In this document: positions 7,683 through 18,014 of the stretch, piece after piece
How positions within the stretch are numbered: position 1 is the stretch's first letter
Layout: every line of letters begins with the position of its first letter
Origin: Armatimonadota bacterium
GTDB taxonomy: Bacteria > Armatimonadota > Fimbriimonadia > Fimbriimonadales > Fimbriimonadaceae
Direction of reading: 5' to 3'
NCBI GenBank assembly: GCA_017303935.1
Contig: JAFLBD010000002.1
Coordinates: 372,001 to 436,000 of the forward strand
Length of the DNA: 64,000 bases
The notes under the pieces: generated by a model
Told to the model about the DNA's origin: nothing
Database searches by the model: none
The model's input: only the letters and a program-made list of their open reading frames with translations
Program-made: the position numbers and the translations under genes

Positions 7683-9989
7683 ATGAAGCGACGCGCTTTT
7701 ACTCTGTTAGAACTGTTGACAGTGATTGCCATCACGGCGGTGCTGCTGACGATTATCACGATTCCGCTCATACAGAGCTTCAATATCGTGCGCGCCGCTC
7801 AAGGCTTTGCTGATGCGCAAGATCGTGGTCGAACATTGATCGACCGAATCGTCGCAGAAGTCAGCAATGCAGCCTACGTTCGCGACAACTCTGGCATCAA
7901 GGGGAACGTTCGAATCGAAGTTCCAACGATCGTGACTGCAGACGCGGCAAATAACACCTACGTCCGGGTTTATCTGGAAAATGCCAAGCTCGATATCGTT
8001 TATCCGGCTCAAGGCGACCCAACTCCGGCACCTGGTGGTGGCCTTATTGACCCTGACACAGGCAAGGTGGACCCAACTCTTCGCGCTCCGAAGGGTGATA
8101 TCAACCTTCCAACCGCAACTGGCTTCAAGCTGGTTCGGTACTTCATTGGGCTGAAGAATCCGCTAGGTGGTACCGCGGCAAATCCTGTCGCTGGCCGATA
8201 TGTCAATCCTTACGAAGGGGTTCTGATGTCCCGTGCGGCTCAGCCTGACAACCTGTTTTTGCTCTACCGGGCAGAAGTGAACCTTCGCGAATACGACAAC
8301 GCTCAATCGGCATGGGTCATCAACCGCGAACTTTTTGACCTGGACAATGACGGTACGGCGACTCCAGCCGAGCTCAACACCGCTCTGGATGATCCTGAGT
8401 TCTTCATGCTGCGCAACGAAGATCCTCTCGCTGCCCGAGTCGCGAAGGCTAGAAGAATCAATGCCTGGCTCCGCCGCTCACGAGTTCTCACTGAATTCAG
8501 CCGCTACGACATGATCATGGCGCCTTACGATCCCCGCACTCGCCAGGTCGAGCGCTATACCGATCCTCTAGACGGAATCCTGAAGCCGCGAATCATCTCC
8601 TTGGTTCAGTTCACGCCGAACCGGGTGGATAACGAGCCGATGTCCGGCGCAACTGCCGTTCGCAGTGGAGAAGAAACCGAGAATGCCGGCAAAGTTGGAC
8701 CAGATTCCTATGCCACAGATTTTGGTAACTGGGGCTCCTCATTCGTGCGGCTTCGGCCAAGCGGTTACCGCGATGTCAACGGCATTTTGGTTTCGCCATG
8801 GGTGGTTCACGAGCCTTGGATTTCGACCAATCCTTACCTGATCGGTCGCGAACGCGTCGTCGGTGGAATAGTGCAAGGGACGAGCATCTACAACTACACG
8901 GCAGGCAACGAGCTGACTGCTGGAACGGAATTGTTTGATATCACCGAGTATCTGAACTCGAGAGACTTTGACCGCGTTCAACCGCTCCCAAGTGGTGCTG
9001 GCAATCTCTACTACTATCCGTTCTCTTGGGCAATTCGTCAAGCAGGCAACCGAACCGGAAATGCGCTTGTCAATACGCCAAACTTGCGAAACGACTTCAT
9101 TCCTTTCGTGCCGGATCCAAAGCAAGGCAAAATCGTGGCTAGCTTCAATATCACTGAAGTTGGAAATGGCTCCGTGTTGCCTCCGGCAGGGTCGGACAAT
9201 CGGCCTCAGCAAGCATGCGGCGATCCGCTTGAGCCGGGCCGAGATACCACGCTTCCTGCGACCGCGCCAACAACTCGCTACACCGATCCGATGAGCGATC
9301 CCGCCAACACGGCTTCGCAGATCAACCAGCGATTCAACATTCTTTGGAACGACTGGGCAAGCCTCGCTCCAACGCTTGAAAAGAGCCTGTACTGCAAGCG
9401 ATTCGTTGACTTGCGAGTGGTGCCAAATCTGGACGGCGAGCCAAGCCCGCTCGACCCTCGAACCGGTTACCTGCGCGCTTGCATCGTGCCAGGAAGTGAA
9501 GTAGTTATTGGCCCCGATCAAGTTGATGGCCCGAACTACGGCCAGCCGATTCGGTACACACGCGTTTCGACCTCGGATAACGTTGGCCCGAACCAGTACT
9601 TCATCAACTACGTGAATCAGCCTGAACCAAACTGGGGCGCGCTGGGATTCACAGTTCCTGGCAACATCTTCGATCCGACGTTCTACCAAGATTCAGGTGC
9701 AACTCAAGCTAGATTCGTTTCGCAGGTTTTGCAGCCGCGATACCGAGCTGGATACCTCGAGCTTAATTCTAGGCCGGGAGAACCGTTGCCAGTTGGAAAC
9801 ATTTCGGTGACTTATCGCTTCCAATTTACAGAGCCTAATGATGTGATTGAAGTGGACTACGATAGCCGGCAATTGATGAATGTGTTGCTGACCATCCGAA
9901 ACTTCCCACAATCGAGTCCAACCATGGCCCCAACTCAGCAAAACATCACGCTGAAGGGACAGGCCAACGTACGAAACATGCTGCGATAA
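7683..9989 (+). CDS. Giant PilW/GspJ-like minor pilin with EF-hand loop
   Basis: 768 aa. The leader MKRRA precedes FTLLELLTVIAITAVLL with Glu at +5. The cleavage site has Ala rather than Gly at -1, which some prepilin peptidases accept. The segment after the helix (AQGFADAQDRGRTLIDRIV) resembles PilW/GspJ. A canonical 12-residue EF-hand loop, DLDNDGTATPAE, lies near 220. PilW and GspJ are normally 200-350 aa. The rest is of unknown fold with many Pro/Tyr/Asn-rich stretches. It starts 2 bp after the PilV-like gene and ends 19 bp before the chosen start of the PilX-like gene. Confidence 0.8.
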   Translation: MKRRAFTLLELLTVIAITAVLLTIITIPLIQSFNIVRAAQGFADAQDRGRTLIDRIVAEVSNAAYVRDNSGIKGNVRIEVPTIVTADAANNTYVRVYLENAKLDIVYPAQGDPTPAPGGGLIDPDTGKVDPTLRAPKGDINLPTATGFKLVRYFIGLKNPLGGTAANPVAGRYVNPYEGVLMSRAAQPDNLFLLYRAEVNLREYDNAQSAWVINRELFDLDNDGTATPAELNTALDDPEFFMLRNEDPLAARVAKARRINAWLRRSRVLTEFSRYDMIMAPYDPRTRQVERYTDPLDGILKPRIISLVQFTPNRVDNEPMSGATAVRSGEETENAGKVGPDSYATDFGNWGSSFVRLRPSGYRDVNGILVSPWVVHEPWISTNPYLIGRERVVGGIVQGTSIYNYTAGNELTAGTELFDITEYLNSRDFDRVQPLPSGAGNLYYYPFSWAIRQAGNRTGNALVNTPNLRNDFIPFVPDPKQGKIVASFNITEVGNGSVLPPAGSDNRPQQACGDPLEPGRDTTLPATAPTTRYTDPMSDPANTASQINQRFNILWNDWASLAPTLEKSLYCKRFVDLRVVPNLDGEPSPLDPRTGYLRACIVPGSEVVIGPDQVDGPNYGQPIRYTRVSTSDNVGPNQYFINYVNQPEPNWGALGFTVPGNIFDPTFYQDSGATQARFVSQVLQPRYRAGYLELNSRPGEPLPVGNISVTYRFQFTEPNDVIEVDYDSRQLMNVLLTIRNFPQSSPTMAPTQQNITLKGQANVRNMLR

Positions 9990-10008
9990 AGAGATGCAGG
10001 ACAATTTG

Positions 10009-13000
10009 ATGAGACGACGTAATCGAAGCGAACAGGGTCAAACCCTGATCATTGCCCTGCTAATTCTCGGCATCCTATTGGTGCTCGGAGTTGTGTTTGC
10101 GGGCATTATCAACCGAAGCATTGTCCAAACTGGAAACGCATTCCGGCGTTCGCAGGCAACTGACTTGGCAGACGCTGGTGTGCGTCTTGCACATTATCAA
10201 TTGCAGTATTCGACCCTGGGAGCAGACTGGAGACCCGAAGTTTCGCCGCTGACAATTGACGCGCTCGGCTTCACTCGCGATCCTGATGCCTATTGGTTGA
10301 GGCCCGCTCCGACCGGCGCAAGTTTTCTGACTGACGTCAATGGTGTCACGGTTGCAGACCGAGGTGGACCCGATGGCCTTGGTCCTTATTCGAGGGTCAG
10401 CTTCGATAAAGGTCGAGCGTTGATTCGCGTTCGCTATGTCGCCGGGCAACTCAACGGATATTCGCGACTTACAGATTTGCGCCAACCTGGCCGAGCACGA
10501 AACTATATCGTGATCGAGTCCATCGGCCGTCCTGGCAAATTGGTGCCTAACGACCCAACGGTGCTGACTCGAAACGCAGTCAAGGTCGATCTATTCGCCA
10601 ACCTCCAAGATTTCAATCAGTCGATCGCCAACCAAAAGCGGCAGAGCACTGTAGGTGCAGATACCCGCCGATTGGTCGCCTACGCGAGCATTGGCATCAT
10701 CGAGCACGGCTGGTACATCACCGACAAGTTCAAGGGCACCCGTCCCGCCGAAATCGGTGCGTTGACGAATGTTGATCCCACAAACCCGGCAAATCCGGTC
10801 ACTGGTTCTGATACTAGCAATTTTGGTGTGACCTATGAAGGTCAAACTGTTCGTGTTCCTTCGATCTTTGGTGGGCAGCTGGTGAACTCTGCCGGCGCCA
10901 ATATCGGAAATGGAACCGGATCGATTTTTTCAAACGCTAGCCTGGTGATTCATGGCGACGTGCGCACGACGCTCGACCCTTCGATCGGTGATGTTTTCGC
11001 GACCGCCGGGACGATCAGTGTGGCGAACTCGGCTGCGCGATTGCAGATCACGAGGATCGACGGCACGGGCCCAACGGTGATCAACCTCGCTGGTCAAGGA
11101 CTCACGAGTACTTCGACATTGTTTGGAACTCAGCGCGGCGTTCTTCGCGATGGAGTCCAAAATGTGGACGGTGCAGGCTATGCGCGCTCGGTCAGCCGCA
11201 AAGAAGCTCCTTCATTCCTCGTGAATGATCCAGCGACCGGTCAAAACCGATACGCGACCCTCACTCGGTTGAGTGGGCGGCAGATCGTTGGTGGACCTCT
11301 CGCGGGCCGCAACACCGGACAATGGGGCCATGGCCGCGGAATCTACGTCGACAGCCGAGAGCGCGCGAACTTCGCAACCGAAAGCGATCGTGAAGCAGGC
11401 GATGCTGCCAAGTCTTTGGTCAACGACTGGTTGACCCCTAACAATCCGAATTCTGTGGCATGGAAGGGGCCGTTCTACATTCCTGTAGCGACTTACTTGG
11501 CCCTTACTCCAGACGGATTTACGATTACTCGGGACACCCGAAGCAGTAGCCGATTCTGGAGAAGAGCGGACGGTACCCCAACCGGAGACCTGAGCTGCCG
11601 ATACCGAATTCTGTATCCGCCAAGATTTCCTGCGAAGTACATCGTCAATAGCATCGAGCACCCAGATTTGATCGATCAGCCCTACAACTCGATCCCTGTT
11701 GTCGACGTTGTCAACCGCGGTTGGGAATTCAATGGAATGCTCGAGTTTGAAGGCGATGTGCGCGTTCGTGGCGTGATTCCAACCTTGGATCAGCTCACGG
11801 TTCACTCCCAGGGATCGATTTACATCGAAGGAAGTATCACCAAAGGGATTATCGACCCGACTACTGGGACTAAGCTGAATCGCCCAAGTCCGGCAACCCT
11901 GATGCTTGCTGCGAAGGATTTTGTCGCGGTCAACACCACGATGTTCTTCGGTCCATCGCCAGGTCAAACGGTCAATGCAAAGCGCATCACCGACCCGTTG
12001 CCAACGGCATCGAATCCAGTCGAACTCGGGATCACCGGTTCATCAAGCCTCGCTTTCCGCGCGCAGTTCCTCCGGAATCCTGTGAACGCTGCAACCGGCT
12101 TGGCTGATCCAAACCCGCTCAACTGGGCACCATACGCCAGCAGCTATCAGAACCTGCGAAACAATCAGCCGATCACCACTTCGCTCTTGCTTTCACAAGG
12201 TGCCGATAACACCGGGCCGAGCTTTATCGGACTCGCGACGACACCATTGCCGTTCTCGCCGGTCGCTTCTGATCCGTACAAACAGCGCTACTTGTTTGAT
12301 CGTAATGTTGCGACAGACTTCAACGTTGGTGTGGGATCGTTGTTTACGACTACAGTGGGCCGAGTGCCAATCTATGGTCTGACCAACACGGCGCAAACTG
12401 CATTCCCTCGCCAGGAGACGGTGAGCTTGCCGCTCGTCGATGGCTCATGGACCGAGACGGGAAGCCGGTTGACCGGTGCTAGCGCCTGGGGAACTTCGAT
12501 GCTGGCGCTCAACGATGAGTCCGAATTCGAGATTCAATACGAGAACATTGCGGCTTACTCCCCGCAAAACTACGTTCTTTCGCGCATCGGAATGCAACCG
12601 TTTGACGTGCGCATTGAAGCTGCAGTGTTTGCTGAAGAAGGATCCTTCTTTGTGATCCCTGGCCCTGCGTTTAACGTGAATGTTGACGATACTCGGTCAG
12701 CTTTCGAAGCAGACTTGACTCGGCTTGGAACACTCGGCGCCGCTCAACAAGAGCGATACCGACGAACCGGATCTCGCCCAGAGACACCGTTCTTTGGCGA
12801 GCCGCTCAACGTCCGCGTGACTCTGGTGGGTGCCATTAGCGAGAACATGCCTGTGCCAATCGCACAGCGCGCCGCTTGGCAGCGAAATTGGGGCTGGATG
12901 CCGCGAAACATTGGTTGCGCCGGTGATCCAACTGGCACCGGTTTGGCAAGCTTGGTCATGCTTCCGCGCCAGCACGTTCCGAATGGCTGGACCGTGGATA

Positions 13001-13203
13001 CTTCGAATGCCGTCCCGAACGCGACGACTGATCCGCGGTACGTTCCAAACCTTATCACGATTTATGACCCAGTGCTTGCGCTCGGCTCCGCCGACGGCAA
13101 CAATCCTGTCCGAACGACCCCTGACGGAAGGTGGGCGTTGCCGCCGATGCCGAGGTTGCCGGTCAGCCCAACATTAGCCTACTTTGGTGAGGTTAACCCA
13201 TGA
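10009..13203 (+). CDS. Giant PilX/GspK-like minor pilin
   Basis: About 1064 aa from the ATG at 10009, which has an AGGA element seven bases upstream. An ATG at 9994 is the alternative. The N-terminus has one hydrophobic helix (QTLIIALLILGILLVLGVVF), then a PilX-like stretch where an Ala-Asp-Ala-Gly pattern replaces the usual Ala-Glu-Ala. There is no Glu at +5 in the helix, as also in PilX. PilX is about 170-200 aa and GspK about 320 aa, so this is three to five times larger. The large C-terminal region is unrecognised. Its stop codon overlaps the next start (ATGA at 13200), which points to translational coupling. Confidence 0.75.
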   Translation: MRRRNRSEQGQTLIIALLILGILLVLGVVFAGIINRSIVQTGNAFRRSQATDLADAGVRLAHYQLQYSTLGADWRPEVSPLTIDALGFTRDPDAYWLRPAPTGASFLTDVNGVTVADRGGPDGLGPYSRVSFDKGRALIRVRYVAGQLNGYSRLTDLRQPGRARNYIVIESIGRPGKLVPNDPTVLTRNAVKVDLFANLQDFNQSIANQKRQSTVGADTRRLVAYASIGIIEHGWYITDKFKGTRPAEIGALTNVDPTNPANPVTGSDTSNFGVTYEGQTVRVPSIFGGQLVNSAGANIGNGTGSIFSNASLVIHGDVRTTLDPSIGDVFATAGTISVANSAARLQITRIDGTGPTVINLAGQGLTSTSTLFGTQRGVLRDGVQNVDGAGYARSVSRKEAPSFLVNDPATGQNRYATLTRLSGRQIVGGPLAGRNTGQWGHGRGIYVDSRERANFATESDREAGDAAKSLVNDWLTPNNPNSVAWKGPFYIPVATYLALTPDGFTITRDTRSSSRFWRRADGTPTGDLSCRYRILYPPRFPAKYIVNSIEHPDLIDQPYNSIPVVDVVNRGWEFNGMLEFEGDVRVRGVIPTLDQLTVHSQGSIYIEGSITKGIIDPTTGTKLNRPSPATLMLAAKDFVAVNTTMFFGPSPGQTVNAKRITDPLPTASNPVELGITGSSSLAFRAQFLRNPVNAATGLADPNPLNWAPYASSYQNLRNNQPITTSLLLSQGADNTGPSFIGLATTPLPFSPVASDPYKQRYLFDRNVATDFNVGVGSLFTTTVGRVPIYGLTNTAQTAFPRQETVSLPLVDGSWTETGSRLTGASAWGTSMLALNDESEFEIQYENIAAYSPQNYVLSRIGMQPFDVRIEAAVFAEEGSFFVIPGPAFNVNVDDTRSAFEADLTRLGTLGAAQQERYRRTGSRPETPFFGEPLNVRVTLVGAISENMPVPIAQRAAWQRNWGWMPRNIGCAGDPTGTGLASLVMLPRQHVPNGWTVDTSNAVPNATTDPRYVPNLITIYDPVLALGSADGNNPVRTTPDGRWALPPMPRLPVSPTLAYFGEVNP

Positions 13204-16200
13204 AACTGAGTTCTGTTCTTTCATCAATGTTAGTGTTCGGCCTGTCAGCGAGTGCGCTGGCAGGACCGGTCACGTATGCGGGTAGGCGCCAATCGATCAA
13301 CGCCGCTGTGTTGCTGGTGGGGAGCCAGACCTTCGGGGGCGAGCCGATCAATATCGCTCCGCACGTATGGGGGCAGCTCGAAAAGGATCGAGGTATCAAG
13401 CCGCCATCCTGGACATTCGTGAATCCTCGGGCTCTCACGACACTCACGGCAGATGCTCAAACCCGGTGGAACACGTTCGGCGTCACCGACTTGCCCAACC
13501 TTGGCGGACGATTGACCAAGGACGATTCCGCATATTGGGAGCTGAATCTGGCCAGCACCAGCGATTTCCAGATCGGAACCTACGACATTCTGCTCTTGCC
13601 GGTCGCCGGCAACATCTCGCTCAATCCAGCCGAACGCGAAAAGCTTCGAAAGTTTGTTGATAAGGGTGGAATTCTGTGGGTGGACGTCAACGAAACGATT
13701 GGCACAAACATCTTCTCGGTGCTCAATCCGTTGCCGATTCCGCTTCGTTGGACAGCAGGTGGTGGAACACTTTTGGTCAACCCATCGCATCCATTGATGA
13801 GCTCGCCAAATACGGTGGGCTACGATGAAGTCGCAGCACTCCAACGCGGTTTTTCAGGTTCATTTTCTGCGCTTGGTGCAGTCGCGAATCCGCTCATCCA
13901 ATCCTGGATGGAGAATGATTCGTATAAGATCGACCCGGTTGTAGGCGAAAACTCGGATTCGATCACGGTTGGACTCGGAAAGATCGGTGACGGCTACATG
14001 CTCGTGACCACGCGAGGCGTTTCTACCGTTCTTAACCAAGGCAAATTGCCAAACGGAACCATCGATCCGGCAGGTAACCGCACATTCAAGTCTTTGCCGC
14101 CGATCCAGACCACTGCATACCGCGGCGCGGCGAAGATCCTGGTCAATGCGATTTCGCTGAGATCGGAATACACCACCGAATCCAGCGGCGGACGACGCAC
14201 CAGCGCTATAGGTAGCGACCTGTCGGCACCGCTTTTGCGAAGGTTCCAGGTCAACACCACGCCGAATACTGGCACGACTCCAGCGATTTCTGATGGCGTG
14301 ATCTACGTTTCTTCCGGTTCGCGATTGATCGCTATGGAAACCGATCCGAATCTCGACCGAGATGGTGACGGAAATCCTGACGATGGAATCGTCGATCCTG
14401 ATGGCGCACAGTACGACATCATCTGGAGCCAAGATCTTGGCACCACCGTCGCTTCTAGCCCGACGATTGCAACTTTGCCACGAACCTCTGGCGATGCTAC
14501 GCCGGTTGTCATGGTGCAAACCAATCCAGGCGGAAACGGATTACTACGGATTTACCGAACTGCCGACGGTGTCAACGTCGCGGATATTCAAGCCCCGTCC
14601 GGTACCAATGCTCCTTCGGCTTCTTTGCCAGGCGGCGCAAAGCCACCGGCCTCTCCAACCGTTCACGAAGGGCTCGTCTATGTGGCCGATATCCCGACGA
14701 TCAATGCAAGCTTGGGCCGAGTTTGGGTTGCCGATCTAGCAACATTGGCGCCGGTGACTGGACCCACAGGTCTACGGTGGCGGATTGAAGCTGCTCCACG
14801 TATGGGCGCTGTTGACGGTAGCCCGACCGTGGGTTACATTCCGATCCAAGATAACTCGGGCGGAACGGACCGTGTGCTCTATGTGCCAACGGCACCGGAT
14901 GCAAACCGATCCGCAGGATTTGTGAGCCTTTGGCTAGGCGCACGTGGCGAAGCACCGACCGCAATCAGTATTTCTGGCGCAGACATGACGGTGACTACGC
15001 GTGCTGCACTGCAGAATCTGCCGGTCTATGTCCCAGGCCCAACCGGAAATCCGAGCCAAGGCGTAAAGATTTCTGTCGTCGACCCAACCACGGGGCAGCC
15101 GTATTCTGATGTTCAAACGGACAACATTTTCACCGGTTCGCTCATTGCAAATGTGGTGGGTCAAAACGGCGTGCTCCGGTTGACATTGACCGGATTTGGA
15201 CAGTCGCTGATCTGGACTGGTCCGAATCAGAATGCAGCTTTGCGAATTGACTACTCGGTGGACTGGGGAACCGGTGCCGGTGGCGGCGCGCCCGATAACT
15301 TTGTTCGCGGCGATATCCAGTTCCCAGACGAACTCGGGAATCCGAAGCGAATCCTAGGCGGATTGGCTCTCGCTCCAAACGGCAACCTTTTTGCGGTCGT
15401 CGCCCCAATGGATCCTGCGGCAAATGGCGGCAGCCTGTTCTGCTTGCGTGAAGAAGGCCGTGGCGATTTCAAAGTGCTGTACCGCTGGGAGGCATTCGAT
15501 CAAATTCAGCTGACATCGAGCGGCGCAGGTGGTGTAACAACCTACTCGTACGACGCAGCAGTGATCGACTACGACGGCTTGCTGGATTTGATTCCGTTCC
15601 TCCGCGCACGGATGACCAACCTCAAATTTATTACTGGTCCTGTGCTGAGTGGGAACCGCGTTTATGCAGCGCTCAACTCAACCAAGGCCATTGGGTTCAT
15701 TCCGGTCGGCAACCCACCAGATCGGTACACCGCGACGGTAATGGCGTTCGAAGCGAACCCTCAGCCAGCAGAAATTTTGGTCGAGAACTTGCTCGGTCAA
15801 CCCATCTTCTTGCAGGCAGATCCAGGCCGTTCGACGAACAAGGTCCAACCGAACGTGACTGGCTACATGCAACCCCAGCAGTATCAATATGAGCAAGTTG
15901 GGAGCTTTGGTAAGTACACCTTTAACACTCTTTCGGGTGTGACCCGAGGCCGCATTCGCGACTGCCTGATCTCCAACATGCCAATCGCCGCACGGCGAGG
16001 TGGCTCTGGCGACATCACCATCATGCCGGACTCCGGAATCATTGACGGTGCATTTACGCCGGGTAACGCCGATGGTCGATGGAATCCTCATCGGTACCAA
16101 ATCGTGATCAATGGTATGGAAGCTCGCGGGCAGTTGTTCGCCTCGGGCGATACGCTCTATGTGGGCGGCGGCAGCTACCTTCCTGGAATCTTGAACAGCC

Positions 16201-17987
16201 CGGCCTTCCCGGTTTTCGTGAAGCAATCGTTCATGTATGCGATCGATACCAAGATTGCGCCGAACGATCTGAAGTCACCTGCCGCGAAGCAGCCGTTCCA
16301 ACTCGGTCCACTTCGCCCATGGGAAAAGTACCACTCCATTCTTGAGCGCGGAACTGGCGGACCGATGGACGTTGAGCCAAGCAAGTATGTGCTCTGGCCA
16401 AGCGCTTTCGGAATTCGAACCTTCAACGACCTTCAAGTACGCGTGAATCAAGCTGCCCTCTCTGGCAACTATGTCGAAGGCATGGCGGGCGGAAATGGCA
16501 TCTTCACCGTTTGGGAAGCCGGTCAAATGACCGCTTATTCTCGCTCGGACTTGCTGGTGGCAGACGAAGGTCGAATCATTCGAGTTGACCCTAGCGGCTT
16601 CCCATATTGGATGACCGACAGCACCTACCAAGCAGGCGAAGAAGGCAGTATCAGTGCCGTCAGCGATACCGTTTTGCTCTCCAAGCCAAGCCGGGCATAC
16701 ACCGTGGGTGGAAACGCCTATCTGGTTGCCGATCCGGGCAACAGCCGAATCGTGCGGATCGACAACACCGGTCGCGAACTGAGGACGATTACTGGATTCA
16801 GGATCGATCCGATCTTCCGCCCGCAAGGCGTGTTGCCAAACGTGACGACCAAGCTGAGTTCGCCACGAGACGTGAAGACTTTCACCACGTTCCAACCGAA
16901 CTCGGGCGTGTTTAGCCCTGCTTTGCAGCGCCAGATGGCTGGCACTGCGGAGTATTGGGTGCACTACATCGTCGCCGATACAGGCAATCAACGCGTTGTT
17001 GAACTGATCGACCGATACGAATACGACTCTGCGCGAGGCGTGATTGGTCGACTGGTCCGCTATGACGACCCGATGGCGGATGCCGATCCAGTGATCATTA
17101 GCGGCATTCCTCGGCGACTGGTGCCAGCGATTGGAATTCTGAAGTGGCAAATCCGCTCAGAGCTGACGAAGAAGAACTACTCGTACAACAGCATCGACAG
17201 CGTGTACTTGACGCCAACCGGCGGTGGTGCTAAGTCTGCCGTGTACGCGTTTGGTTTTGGAAACGTGACTCCGAGCCCAACGAGTTTTGCGCTCAATCCA
17301 GTTGGGCAGAACCGATTCGACAACCCAGTTGGCGCCGGCGGAATCGTGGTCTACGATGAATTCTCTGGCCGAACTGACCTGATCACGGATTTCTACATTC
17401 CGGCGATCGGACCAAACGTTTTCTGGAATGACACCGCAATCGATTTCAACTCGGCACCAGTGCCAGCAGATACGGTCGGTCGAAAGATCAGTGGGCTTCG
17501 GTCTGCCAGCATCAGCTTCACGGCTGGTCAATTGGCAGTGATGTTCACCGACAATACCGGCGTGTATGAAGTCGTCAAAGTGGGTAACCAGTGGGTCGTC
17601 CGGTGGATGATGTTGAAGGACAACTTCATTGTCATGCGCCGTTCTATGGACCCAGGCGATGGCCTTGTTAAGCCTACAACGAAGAACCCAATGGGATTCT
17701 TGCCGACGTACGCACGAAGGCTGAATTCGGGTCAAGTGATCATCACGAACGGCTACATCGGTTCCCACCGAATTGCAACGCTGCCTTACGTCGGCGGATT
17801 CGGGATCAGTCCCAACGATCCATACAACGGTGAAGTGGTGGTTTTGGAAGGCGATTTGACCGGAACGCGCGCGTTCGATTGGAACAAGCCGAACTTTGGG
17901 TTCGACTCATATACAGTGGACTATGAATTGCCGCCTGTGGCTGGAACCCGAGGAATAGTGGGTCCCGCCTTTGCGGAGAAGAAGTAA
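13200..17987 (+). CDS. Large secreted beta-propeller protein, PilY1-like position
   Basis: 1595 aa with a signal peptide (MKLSSVLSSMLVFGLSASALA). A GGTGAGG-type ribosome site lies seven bases before the ATG. The N-terminal 200 residues resemble a glutamine-amidotransferase-like/DUF4159-type domain (YDILLLP, then LNPAEREKLRKFVDKGGILW). The middle contains propeller-like repeats and an acidic loop DRDGDGNPDDG (about 386-396). NHL-type repeats occur later (YLVADPGNSRIVRIDNTG; YIVADTGNQRVVELID). Its place directly after the PilX-like gene matches PilY1, a calcium-binding propeller adhesin at the pilus tip. PilY1 homology itself is not demonstrated; this is a positional and architectural inference. 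Confidence 0.72.
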   Translation: MKLSSVLSSMLVFGLSASALAGPVTYAGRRQSINAAVLLVGSQTFGGEPINIAPHVWGQLEKDRGIKPPSWTFVNPRALTTLTADAQTRWNTFGVTDLPNLGGRLTKDDSAYWELNLASTSDFQIGTYDILLLPVAGNISLNPAEREKLRKFVDKGGILWVDVNETIGTNIFSVLNPLPIPLRWTAGGGTLLVNPSHPLMSSPNTVGYDEVAALQRGFSGSFSALGAVANPLIQSWMENDSYKIDPVVGENSDSITVGLGKIGDGYMLVTTRGVSTVLNQGKLPNGTIDPAGNRTFKSLPPIQTTAYRGAAKILVNAISLRSEYTTESSGGRRTSAIGSDLSAPLLRRFQVNTTPNTGTTPAISDGVIYVSSGSRLIAMETDPNLDRDGDGNPDDGIVDPDGAQYDIIWSQDLGTTVASSPTIATLPRTSGDATPVVMVQTNPGGNGLLRIYRTADGVNVADIQAPSGTNAPSASLPGGAKPPASPTVHEGLVYVADIPTINASLGRVWVADLATLAPVTGPTGLRWRIEAAPRMGAVDGSPTVGYIPIQDNSGGTDRVLYVPTAPDANRSAGFVSLWLGARGEAPTAISISGADMTVTTRAALQNLPVYVPGPTGNPSQGVKISVVDPTTGQPYSDVQTDNIFTGSLIANVVGQNGVLRLTLTGFGQSLIWTGPNQNAALRIDYSVDWGTGAGGGAPDNFVRGDIQFPDELGNPKRILGGLALAPNGNLFAVVAPMDPAANGGSLFCLREEGRGDFKVLYRWEAFDQIQLTSSGAGGVTTYSYDAAVIDYDGLLDLIPFLRARMTNLKFITGPVLSGNRVYAALNSTKAIGFIPVGNPPDRYTATVMAFEANPQPAEILVENLLGQPIFLQADPGRSTNKVQPNVTGYMQPQQYQYEQVGSFGKYTFNTLSGVTRGRIRDCLISNMPIAARRGGSGDITIMPDSGIIDGAFTPGNADGRWNPHRYQIVINGMEARGQLFASGDTLYVGGGSYLPGILNSPAFPVFVKQSFMYAIDTKIAPNDLKSPAAKQPFQLGPLRPWEKYHSILERGTGGPMDVEPSKYVLWPSAFGIRTFNDLQVRVNQAALSGNYVEGMAGGNGIFTVWEAGQMTAYSRSDLLVADEGRIIRVDPSGFPYWMTDSTYQAGEEGSISAVSDTVLLSKPSRAYTVGGNAYLVADPGNSRIVRIDNTGRELRTITGFRIDPIFRPQGVLPNVTTKLSSPRDVKTFTTFQPNSGVFSPALQRQMAGTAEYWVHYIVADTGNQRVVELIDRYEYDSARGVIGRLVRYDDPMADADPVIISGIPRRLVPAIGILKWQIRSELTKKNYSYNSIDSVYLTPTGGGAKSAVYAFGFGNVTPSPTSFALNPVGQNRFDNPVGAGGIVVYDEFSGRTDLITDFYIPAIGPNVFWNDTAIDFNSAPVPADTVGRKISGLRSASISFTAGQLAVMFTDNTGVYEVVKVGNQWVVRWMMLKDNFIVMRRSMDPGDGLVKPTTKNPMGFLPTYARRLNSGQVIITNGYIGSHRIATLPYVGGFGISPNDPYNGEVVVLEGDLTGTRAFDWNKPNFGFDSYTVDYELPPVAGTRGIVGPAFAEKK

Positions 17988-18014
17988 GAGATTAACCATT
18001 TGGTTGGATTACGC

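Noticed and set aside
8739-9689. A 316-codon reverse open frame opposite the PilW-like gene
   Set aside because: Forward-strand codon pattern and the prepilin gene explain the region; the reverse product shows no domain.
16275-17150. A 291-codon reverse open frame opposite the 1595-aa gene
   Set aside because: It is a shadow of the forward gene, with no signal or known motif.
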